This document shows positions 1-5,742 of a stretch of 7,918 nt of DNA, piece after piece. Source of the stretch: Candidatus Nanohalarchaeota archaeon. Lineage in GTDB: Archaea > EX4484-52 > B79-G9. The notes beneath the pieces were generated by a model. It saw only the letters and a list, made by a program, of their open reading frames with translations, was not told the origin of the DNA and did no database searches. The stretch is taken from positions 1 to 7,918 of the forward strand of contig DAOVYR010000043.1 of the NCBI GenBank assembly GCA_030635525.1, in the 5' to 3' direction. The stretch's first letter is position 1. Each line of letters starts with the position of its first letter. The position numbers were made by a program, and so were the translations under genes.

Positions 1-1247
1 GCATCTGTCCTGTTCATCCTTGAGAAATCAAATGCAAGCCAGTAATCGGGCTTGCGCAGATAAAGCTCTGTAAGCGCAGTATAGACTGTGATAACAATAT
101 CATCCTCCTGCAAATCAATAGATCCTAGTGCGCTTCTCATATCCGGCTGCGGCGTGTCCGGCTCAAGCCACACCTGCGAGCGCGGTGCAAAAATAAAATT
201 ATTCGACATGGCAAAGCCCATGACTGCAATCACCAAGACAACCTGCAGTCTCCTGTCACGAAACAGGGCAGGGATGTACAATAGGGCGGGTGCGGCAAAG
301 ATGAACAAAAATACGGTAAGATATAGCAAATACCTGTATGCCTGCAGATGCACAAAGAGGGCATGCAAAAAAAACGCGGCAATCCCGCCCAAAAGAAGCG
401 CCCCGACATTCCGGTTCCCGTGAAGCAAAAACAAGCCTGCAACAGACAGGTAAAGAAAAACAAAATACTGCTCATGAAAAAAACCGAAATAATCACGGAC
501 ATAATTCATCTTCATATCAAGATACATAAGATCTTTCACAATAGAGCGCCCAATGTACAAGACTGCCGGCAAAACCAGGAGCCATACCCCAAAATGAACC
601 TTTACCCCCTGCACTTTGCTGAAATTCAACAAAAACGTAAAAAAATAGATGATCAAAAGCACCATCGCAAACTGATGCGTCATGACAGCAAGAACAGTAA
701 ACAAAGTAAGCCACAAGAGACTCCGCTCATCCGGTTTCTTAACGAACCTCTCAAGAAAATACAAAGACACAAAAAAAAGCAGCACAAACAGTGAATAATG
801 CCGCGCCTGCCTCGACCACGCGATAAAATACTCTGAAAAAGCAACAAGACATGCAGGAACAAGCGCCATATAATCATTCATACCCCCGCGCACCCCGTGG
901 TGTGCGGTGATATGCTCATCGCCAAAAAGCCTCCTTGAATAAAAAAACACAACAATGATAAGCAAAGTCCCGAAAATCACAGACGGGAACCTCATTGTCC
1001 ACTCATCATACCCGAACCTCCCGAAAACAAACAAAACAGCTGAAAAGGGCAGATGCCTAAGGTACCTCGTACCTGAATCAAACATAGGGATCCCGTACTT
1101 CTCCATATTTATCGTGGAAAGCACACTATAGGACTCATCCATCCAGTAAGAATGATAGCCCAGGTCATATACCCGAAGGCCAAACCCACACACAACAATA
1201 ATGGCGAGCAGCAGCATTACTTTCTTATCCTCATCCATGCAAGACAT
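1..1247 (-). CDS. Membrane glycosyltransferase, PMT/GT39-like (GT-C fold), 3' end cut by window edge
   Basis: The frame is open from an ATG at 1247 to the left edge (about 415 residues), so the C-terminus is missing. GT-C enzymes of this type transfer sugar from a polyprenyl-phosphate donor on the outer face of the membrane. A membrane helix at residues 9-25 is followed by an external loop with the motif YWMDESYS (35-42). Its Asp37-Glu38 matches the catalytic acidic pair of PMT/ArnT-like proteins. Residues 145-152 (SRQARHYS) match the conserved Arg-Tyr loop motif of the PMT_2 family, and THQF follows at 190-193. About ten hydrophobic helices can be seen between residues 85 and 345, then a polar, probably external C-terminal part. 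A second Met is at codon 4 and no clear ribosome binding site precedes either, which suits a short-leader archaeal mRNA from the TATA box near 1286. It diverges from a sequon-rich surface protein, so surface-protein glycosylation is a reasonable but inferred role. Family is fairly sure; donor and acceptor are unknown. Confidence 0.85.
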   Translation of the reverse strand, partial: MSCMDEDKKVMLLLAIIVVCGFGLRVYDLGYHSYWMDESYSVLSTINMEKYGIPMFDSGTRYLRHLPFSAVLFVFGRFGYDEWTMRFPSVIFGTLLIIVVFFYSRRLFGDEHITAHHGVRGGMNDYMALVPACLVAFSEYFIAWSRQARHYSLFVLLFFVSLYFLERFVKKPDERSLLWLTLFTVLAVMTHQFAMVLLIIYFFTFLLNFSKVQGVKVHFGVWLLVLPAVLYIGRSIVKDLMYLDMKMNYVRDYFGFFHEQYFVFLYLSVAGLFLLHGNRNVGALLLGGIAAFFLHALFVHLQAYRYLLYLTVFLFIFAAPALLYIPALFRDRRLQVVLVIAVMGFAMSNNFIFAPRSQVWLEPDTPQPDMRSALGSIDLQEDDIVITVYTALTELYLRKPDYWLAFDFSRMNRTD

Positions 1248-1278
1248 TTTGTGCGCCAACATTAAAAAGCCTAACCCC

Positions 1279-1293
1279 AACCTTTATAAGGTT
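1279..1293. promoter_or_regulatory. Shared divergent promoter with near-symmetric TATA box
   Basis: The arms AACCTT and AAGGTT flank a central TAT, so an archaeal TATA-box core (CTTTATAAG / CTTATAAAG) can be read on both strands. With the usual archaeal spacing of about 25-30 nt, transcription would start near 1312 on the plus strand (leader about 33 nt to the ATG at 1345) and near 1260 on the minus strand (leader about 13 nt to the ATG at 1247). It is the only strong TATA-like element in the 97-bp gap. Whether both directions fire from the same box is inference. Confidence 0.6.
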
Positions 1294-1334
1294 TTGTCAT
1301 TAATGTGTAGCACTGGGTGAATTAACAACTCATC

Positions 1335-1339
1335 AGGTG
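1335..1339 (+). promoter_or_regulatory. Ribosome binding site AGGTG
   Basis: AGGTG matches the GGAGGTGAT complement of the archaeal 16S rRNA 3' end. It lies 5 nt before the ATG at 1345 and supports that start for the surface-protein gene. Confidence 0.6.
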
Positions 1340-1344
1340 TAAAT

Positions 1345-3276
1345 ATGCCATATACAATCAAACCATATATAAGCCCCATAATCACATTCTCCATAATAGC
1401 GATACTACTGATATCAGGACCGGTGCAGGCAATGACTGTAAAAATAATGAGTCTTCCCGGGCAGGCTACCTTAGGCGATGAAATCAACTTCACACTCAAG
1501 ATAGACATTGATTCAGGCGAGCGCATCCCCATAAAAGAAATCATGCTCAACATAGACTCAACAGAGTGCAGATACCATCTGAACGGCACACTCAACTCAT
1601 CATCACCCGCGAACTGCAGTGCTTTCACACTAACACAGACACAAGACGCCCCATACACATACGGTCAAAGATACGGCTACGGCAGCAATAATCAACAAAA
1701 CTACGGGTATGGCTATGGTTACGGCTATGGCTACGGATATGGTTATGGCTATAGCTACGGAGGCGCACCAACACGTATAACATACAACATCACATGGAAC
1801 ACAACAGGCTACGCAGCGGGTCAGCACACCATACAGGCATATGCAATCGCAAACAGCACACAAGAGTATCATATCTACGAAAGCGGACAAAAAACCATTA
1901 CACTCACAAGTGGCGGACAGCAGGCAGGCAACACATTTTCCGGGAGCAGCCATTCATCAGGCGCAAAGACAGGCACAACAACCATCCAGATAAAAGAGAC
2001 ACCTAAGCTCGAGATAATATCAATAATCTTTCCACAGACCATGCAGCCAGACATACAGCATGTAATCACAATCACAATAAAAAACACAGGCAGTGAGACA
2101 TATACAGTAGATGCAACAGTTGACCTCCTGGACCAAGCCATGACAGATGTACAAGATATCGGCGCAGGCGAAAAATCAACATACCTATATACAATAACGC
2201 CATCTATCGACAACCTCGGCACCCACACAGCAAAAATAACCATTGACTCTGGCGCAAAACACATCGAGCGCCACATCCAATTCACAGTAGAGGAGGAAAC
2301 ACAAGACAATGACAACCCGCAGACCATGGACGAACCGGTCATCACCTATGATGAAAAAACAGGTACCCTCACAGTAAAAGGATGCCTGCAAAAAGACATA
2401 GATAGCCCGCAGATCACAATCGACAACAAGATGAAAATAGACCTGGAAAAAGACACAGACAACTGCTTCTACATCAAAATGTCCACATCCGCACTAGACA
2501 CAGGCACCCACACGGTAGCAATAACAGACAAAGAAAACAAGCTCTATGAACAATCATTCACAATCCCCGAGAAGACACAGAATCCACAAAACACCCCGAC
2601 AGGCGCCGCATACCAGACATATTTCACATCACGAACAGCAACAATACTCATCCTCCTGGCATTGCTCGTAGCCCTTGTCATCTTTGCAAGAAAAAAAAAC
2701 TCTATGCGCACTGCACCCTCCACCGGCACATCAAAAGCATTTTTTGAAGACCCTATCTTCCAAAGCCCCGGATCCGGTCTAGAGGACAGAACCACAGAAA
2801 AGCCTGATACTAAACGCCATGATCTTCACAGAGATGACACACCCACACCGCACAGTACGCCCTCACCCGGCACATCAAAAACCTTTTTTGAAGGCACCAT
2901 ATTCCAAAACCAGGGACATGGTTTAGAGAACAAAACCAAAGAAAACCCAGAAGACACAAACCCATCTAATCTTCACATAGATGACACCCCTATTCACCCG
3001 GTGCACAGTAAACCCTCTGGCGGCACATCAAAAACCTTTTTTGAAGGCACCATATTCCAAAACCAGAGACAGGATCCAGAGGACAGAACCACAGAAAACC
3101 CAGACGCAAAGCCCCATGATCTTCACAGGCACGACATACCTATTCACCCTGTGCACATCATGCCCTCACCGGACAAAAAAACGGATTCTAAACACACAGC
3201 CTTCAAACGCCCGGCACCAGATTTAGAGGACAGAACCACGGAAAAGCCAGGCGTAAAGCGCCATGATTCAGAATGA
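1345..3276 (+). CDS. Type I membrane surface protein with Tyr-Gly tract and repeat-built cytoplasmic tail
   Basis: I do not recognise a named family for this 643-residue protein. A signal peptide ends near Ala29 (GPVQA). A beta-rich ectodomain follows with seven N-x-S/T sequons at Asn48, 80, 84, 90, 148, 152 and 170. Residues 109-140 are a Tyr-Gly low-complexity tract. Residues 218-316 read as an Ig-like/CARDB-type beta sandwich (ITIKNTGS at 243-250, a GAGEKS turn at 273-278). Residues 330-408 form a second small beta domain with one Cys pair (Cys347, Cys374). A single membrane helix lies at 431-448, followed by ARKKN as a stop-transfer signal, so the last 195 residues should be cytoplasmic. 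That tail holds about four copies of a 48-51 residue unit rich in Pro, His and acidic residues. An adhesin, S-layer-associated or sensor role is possible. Start support: AGGTG site and signal peptide. Confidence 0.88.
   Translation: MPYTIKPYISPIITFSIIAILLISGPVQAMTVKIMSLPGQATLGDEINFTLKIDIDSGERIPIKEIMLNIDSTECRYHLNGTLNSSSPANCSAFTLTQTQDAPYTYGQRYGYGSNNQQNYGYGYGYGYGYGYGYGYSYGGAPTRITYNITWNTTGYAAGQHTIQAYAIANSTQEYHIYESGQKTITLTSGGQQAGNTFSGSSHSSGAKTGTTTIQIKETPKLEIISIIFPQTMQPDIQHVITITIKNTGSETYTVDATVDLLDQAMTDVQDIGAGEKSTYLYTITPSIDNLGTHTAKITIDSGAKHIERHIQFTVEEETQDNDNPQTMDEPVITYDEKTGTLTVKGCLQKDIDSPQITIDNKMKIDLEKDTDNCFYIKMSTSALDTGTHTVAITDKENKLYEQSFTIPEKTQNPQNTPTGAAYQTYFTSRTATILILLALLVALVIFARKKNSMRTAPSTGTSKAFFEDPIFQSPGSGLEDRTTEKPDTKRHDLHRDDTPTPHSTPSPGTSKTFFEGTIFQNQGHGLENKTKENPEDTNPSNLHIDDTPIHPVHSKPSGGTSKTFFEGTIFQNQRQDPEDRTTENPDAKPHDLHRHDIPIHPVHIMPSPDKKTDSKHTAFKRPAPDLEDRTTEKPGVKRHDSE
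1669..1764 (+). repeat. Tyr-Gly dipeptide tract (low-complexity repeat inside CDS)
   Basis: Residues 109-140 of the surface protein contain ten consecutive Tyr-Gly/Ser pairs from Tyr120 to Gly139, preceded by an Asn/Gln-rich spacer. At DNA level it is a TAY-GGN hexamer repeat with mixed third bases (TAT/TAC, GGT/GGC/GGA/GGG). The array is therefore not a perfect microsatellite, and the protein sequence seems to be the maintained part. Confidence 0.9.
2725..3273 (+). repeat. Tandem degenerate repeats, about 48-51 codons each, encoding the cytoplasmic tail
   Basis: Units begin near residues 461, 509, 560 and 611. Each has a GTSK-x-FFE block followed by a P/GTIFQNQ-like block, then an acidic (G/D)LEDRTTE-x-P block, then a His-rich HDLHRDD block; the fourth is degenerate at its start. 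Copies 2 and 3 share a 46-nt stretch without mismatch (2868-2913 and 3021-3066, offset 153 nt), which points to recent duplication or gene conversion. The more diverged LEDRTTE blocks (478-484, 579-584, 627-632) show older duplications. Confidence 0.9.
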
Positions 3277-3280
3277 ACTT

Positions 3281-3299
3281 TCATTTCTTCCCGAGCGGG
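3281..3299 (+). terminator. Possible termination region after the surface-protein gene
   Basis: Just after the stop codon there is a pyrimidine-rich run with short T tracts (about 3279-3292), as often seen at archaeal 3' ends. A small hairpin, CCCG-AG-CGGG, lies at 3290-3299. Both are weak signals. Confidence 0.3.
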
Positions 3300-3319
3300 T
3301 CTGCAAAAACAGAACAAAT

Positions 3320-3702
3320 CTTATGCTGTCTTGCTATATTCCGGGAAATATTAAATGCTAAAGATTCCGCTATCCTCATTTGAGCGATACGACAAAATCG
3401 CATATATATCTACGGATTTTGGCTGTACTCTATTGAGTGCTGTGAATCCGACAAGTCGTATTCCCGCATATTCAACGAACTGAATATAGCGGCATGCGGA
3501 ATCTTCGCATGTCAACAACTTTGGCGATATTTGTGGGCATGCAAAGCATCATGAAATATAGACTATGTTGGTTGATTTCAAGCTCTCTGATTGGGGAGTA
3601 TCTTTGTGATGCAATCATAGATGCCACCGGTCTATTGACCGGCGGTTGTTGACAACCCTATATCCACCCGAAAAGGATTCCAAACCCAATAAACAGCATA
3701 AG
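3320..3702. repeat. Outer inverted repeat flanking the structured region
   Basis: CTTATGCTGT at 3320-3329 is the exact reverse complement of 3693-3702, enclosing the whole candidate RNA. The right arm lies inside the 3' end of the membrane redox gene, where it encodes part of its last membrane helix. It could be an outermost closing stem, or chance. No target-site duplication is visible outside the arms (ACAAAT on the left, CCCGGC on the right). Confidence 0.4.
3355..3653 (+). ncRNA. Candidate structured non-coding RNA of about 300 nt, two adjoining multi-branched domains
   Basis: Domain 1 is closed by 3361-3370 with 3496-3505 (10 perfect pairs), extended by ATGC 3355-3358 with GCAT 3507-3510. 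Inside are a small CTC/GAG hairpin (3375-3384), helix 3386-3393/3455-3462 enclosing stem-loop 3413-3450, and hairpin 3464-3492 (11 pairs, one bulge). Domain 2 is closed by 3511-3520/3644-3653. Inside are 3536-3540/3621-3625, 3546-3551/3607-3612 enclosing hairpins 3552-3580 and 3583-3598, and hairpin 3627-3642. All helices nest without conflict. Imperfect pairs read as G-U on the plus strand (3386/3462, 3419/3444, 3426/3439, 3520/3644, 3586/3595), which favours plus-strand RNA. A weak TATA-like TGCTATATT lies at 3333-3340. I see no RNase P core (GAGGAAAGUC), no SRP helix 8 motif and no tRNA. Identity is unknown; exact ends are guesses. A palindromic DNA element or decayed mobile element is the main alternative. 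Confidence 0.5.
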
Positions 3703-5112
3703 CCCGGCAATAAACAGGTGAAGATTCTTAATATTCTTCTCCTTCCACCCGGACACATCCTCAACCTTCTTGAACCCGTAATGTATGACAAATGTAATCA
3801 TTATAAGCGGCATAATGAATACAAAATCATATATCAAAAGCCATGGTACAGTCTCCACAAGCTCAAGTACTGAAAGCATCCCGCCTGCAATAAAATAAGG
3901 TCCCATCGTACACGGTATCAAAAACAGGGTGACAAAAGCCCCCATGAAAAACGCGCCCTTTGGAGAAGTAATGCTCGTCATAAGCTTCTTGACCCTCGGC
4001 CTCCACTTCATCGGCATCTCAGTCATAAACCCGCCTGGCTTATACCACAAGACCCCTTTAAGATGCAAAAGCCCAAGCACCACAGAGACCCATCCCAGAG
4101 TAGTATACAGAAACGGCCTTATATTTGTTATAGAATCCACCAGCTGAAAAAATCTTATGATAATCAATCCATAGAAAAAATACATGATATAAACAGCAGC
4201 AACAAAAGACAAGCCTGCCTTGAGAACCTGCCTCTTCTTATTTCCCGGGTCATACGTCGTAATCCCGACCAGCATCAATATAAATACAGCAAGCGCACAT
4301 GGGTTGACAGTATCTGCAAGTGCAATCATAATCAGTGTAGACAATTTTAGATCCCGCTCAGGACTGCCCTGGTTCGCACCCACATCACTCCCGCTATCAT
4401 TCACCACAATCACAGAATCATCAAACCCTTCGCCATTCCACTGAAATATCCATCCCTCAACCCGGACAGCATTATCAAAAGGGATATCTGCCCCTGAAAT
4501 CGGCGCTGCCTCTGGCTTAATCACATCATATTGTGCACCCTGAAGAACAGAGAGCACATCATCAGACACAAGAAGGTCTTTCAAAAGCTTCGCATCCCCC
4601 CCACCGCCGGAAAACAGCAATATCTTCTCATCCTTCCATATCTTCGGCATACCGGGAAGAGCAGTAATATCCATATCTTCAAAAGTTACAGAAGAGCCAT
4701 CAATCATCGGGCAGGGGTTGCCGTCAGCCTCAGAAATCATATCAGTAATGCCCTGTATAATAGGCCTGTCGCCGATGGTGTGCCTGTCTTTATCAAAAAT
4801 TATCTGTGGTATCCCAAGTCCCTGTCCATATATATCATTATACTTCGTCATCAGCCGACTGTTCTGGGCATCGTGATATATTTCATACTCAACCACAACC
4901 AGCCTTGTCGACTTAGGCAATTTGTCCAGTACTGAGGGGTCAGTGCGCGCGCAGTGAGAACAGCCAATACCTGTAAAATATACAGCACATGTATCTTGGC
5001 TTTCCTGTGCAAAAACCGGAGCTGCCGGAAGCGCAGTTAACATACCTGCCGCAATCACGCACAACATAAAAAACCTAATTTCAATCTTCAACTTAACCAC
5101 AACGATATTCAT
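3658..5112 (-). CDS. Thioredoxin-fold / CcdA-DsbD-type membrane thiol-disulfide transfer fusion
   Basis: Predicted to move reducing (or oxidising) equivalents across the membrane by paired cysteines. A signal or anchor helix (about 12-35) is followed by an external thioredoxin-like domain with active site GCSHC (Cys51, Cys54) and the likely cis-Pro in GIPQ (Pro102). A region of about 110 residues follows with one further Cys (Cys134). Six membrane helices follow (about 258-284, 300-322, 333-353, 383-413, 420-445, 463-484). The NPC motif in the first (Cys272) and the PC motif in the fourth (Cys401) are the redox pair of CcdA/DsbD proteins. The order (thioredoxin first, CcdA after) makes the Cys51-Cys54 domain the probable external partner. 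The ATG at 5112 has AGGTG about 8 nt upstream. However, a TATA box at 5124-5131 would place the transcript start near 5100, where GTG codon 5 could be a leaderless start. The upstream wHTH gene is 40 bp away. Confidence 0.85.
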   Translation of the reverse strand: MNIVVVKLKIEIRFFMLCVIAAGMLTALPAAPVFAQESQDTCAVYFTGIGCSHCARTDPSVLDKLPKSTRLVVVEYEIYHDAQNSRLMTKYNDIYGQGLGIPQIIFDKDRHTIGDRPIIQGITDMISEADGNPCPMIDGSSVTFEDMDITALPGMPKIWKDEKILLFSGGGGDAKLLKDLLVSDDVLSVLQGAQYDVIKPEAAPISGADIPFDNAVRVEGWIFQWNGEGFDDSVIVVNDSGSDVGANQGSPERDLKLSTLIMIALADTVNPCALAVFILMLVGITTYDPGNKKRQVLKAGLSFVAAVYIMYFFYGLIIIRFFQLVDSITNIRPFLYTTLGWVSVVLGLLHLKGVLWYKPGGFMTEMPMKWRPRVKKLMTSITSPKGAFFMGAFVTLFLIPCTMGPYFIAGGMLSVLELVETVPWLLIYDFVFIMPLIMITFVIHYGFKKVEDVSGWKEKNIKNLHLFIAGLMLFIGFGILFGWI

Positions 5113-5123
5113 GCCTGAAACAC

Positions 5124-5131
5124 CTTATAAG
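5124..5131 (-). promoter_or_regulatory. TATA box CTTATAAG upstream of the membrane redox gene
   Basis: This sits in the 40-bp gap between two minus-strand genes, with an A-rich BRE-like stretch (ACAAATA) on its upstream side. It lies 12 nt from the ATG at 5112 but about 31 nt from the GTG at 5100. It suggests that this gene has its own promoter and perhaps a leaderless start at codon 5. The adjoining AGGTG could instead serve as a ribosome binding site for the ATG on a read-through transcript. Confidence 0.5.
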
Positions 5132-5152
5132 TATTTGTATCAAAAACTGAAA

Positions 5153-5677
5153 TCACTCATATTTACGCAAAAAAAGCTCAGCCAGATCATCAGACAACCT
5201 AATCTCATTAGTCATCCCATTCTTCGTCTTCTCAACAATCCTCTTACTCTCAAACACCGCCAAGCACCGCGAAACCCTCACCCTTGAAAGACCCGTACTC
5301 CGGCAAAGTTCAGACTGCGTAATACGGCCGTTCGCATCAACCAGGCACTTCAAAATCTTTCTCTGTTCACTGTCAAGAAACTTATAGGTCGCACTTGCAT
5401 CTTTCCTGATCTTGACAATCTTCTTCTCATACTTCTCAGAAATAAAATAATACGTCAGGCTCCCCACAAACATCCCAAAAAGAGACACAAGCACAAGAGA
5501 CAAAGAAACCTCATTCCTAACCCTGCAATCAACATCACAAAGAACAGAATCATTCAGATACGTTATACCAAAAAAAAGCATAACAGCAAAACCTGTAACA
5601 ATCCCGACAATCAGCCACAACTGGACAAACTTATTACTTCCAACCATACAATCATCAGACAATATGCACTCCAACAT
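5153..5677 (-). CDS. Membrane-anchored winged-HTH regulator with CxxxC external loop
   Basis: The protein has 174 residues. Two membrane helices (about 17-41 and 57-78) are joined by a 15-residue loop with CDVDC (Cys47, Cys51). A charged linker (80-100, EKYEKKIVKIRKD) follows, then a winged helix-turn-helix at about 103-172: EQRKILKCL as helix 1, ITQSELCRSTGLSRVRVSRCLAVF as the HTH pair, IVEKTKNGMTNEIRL as the wing. Positive residues flank the inner sides, so the loop should face outside and the DNA-binding domain the cytoplasm. Membrane-tethered wHTH proteins of this layout are common in archaea, but targets are mostly unknown. It is followed 40 bp on by a thiol-transfer membrane protein, so redox sensing through the two loop cysteines is a fair hypothesis. 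No strong ribosome binding site precedes the ATG at 5677. A TATA-like CTATAGATT just upstream fits the Met at 5647 (codon 11) better, which still leaves both helices intact. Confidence 0.75.
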   Translation of the reverse strand: MLECILSDDCMVGSNKFVQLWLIVGIVTGFAVMLFFGITYLNDSVLCDVDCRVRNEVSLSLVLVSLFGMFVGSLTYYFISEKYEKKIVKIRKDASATYKFLDSEQRKILKCLVDANGRITQSELCRSTGLSRVRVSRCLAVFESKRIVEKTKNGMTNEIRLSDDLAELFLRKYE

Positions 5678-5712
5678 TTATGAATCTATAGCCCTCATAC
5701 AGCACCCTCAGA

Positions 5713-5734
5713 GTCCTGAAATCCTCGTCAGGAC
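5713..5734 (-). terminator. Intergenic hairpin after the ATPase operon
   Basis: GTCCTGA and TCAGGAC are a perfect 7-bp stem with an 8-nt loop, in the 65-bp gap after the second ATPase gene and before the membrane wHTH gene. No T run follows on the minus strand, so it may be a processing or attenuating hairpin and not a true terminator. Confidence 0.4.
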
Positions 5735-5742
5735 ATCCATAA

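Noticed and set aside
88..877. Several 60-150 codon frames on both strands inside the left-edge gene
   Set aside because: They are shadows of the continuous glycosyltransferase frame, which alone shows membrane helices and the YWMDES motif.
1669..1764. CRISPR or DNA satellite array at the hexamer repeat
   Set aside because: There are no spacers, units are 6 nt and in frame with the coding sequence, and codons vary at third positions.
3290..3618. Short minus-strand reading frames (48 codons at 3472-3618, 19 codons ending in CCG-TAG, about 40 codons after it) with a YDLSDSQ segment that loosely recalls the N-terminus of IS5-type transposases
   Set aside because: They lie in different frames, lack ribosome binding sites, and the similarity is seven residues. 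The base-pairing pattern explains the region better, though a decayed mobile element cannot be excluded.
3355..3653. RNase P RNA or SRP RNA
   Set aside because: No GAGGAAAGUC-type core, no helix 8 GGAAG-type motif and no 5'-3' end pairing of the expected type on either strand.
3472..3657. In-frame minus-strand extension of 61 codons after the TAG stop of the membrane redox gene, suggesting pyrrolysine or stop read-through
   Set aside because: The protein already ends as CcdA proteins do, after its sixth helix. The extension has no domain-like pattern, and the same bases form the nested helices of the RNA candidate. Without a Pyl gene set in view there is no support.
3320..3702. Complete insertion sequence or MITE
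   Set aside because: No transposase gene, and the sequences outside the 10-bp arms do not form a target-site duplication.
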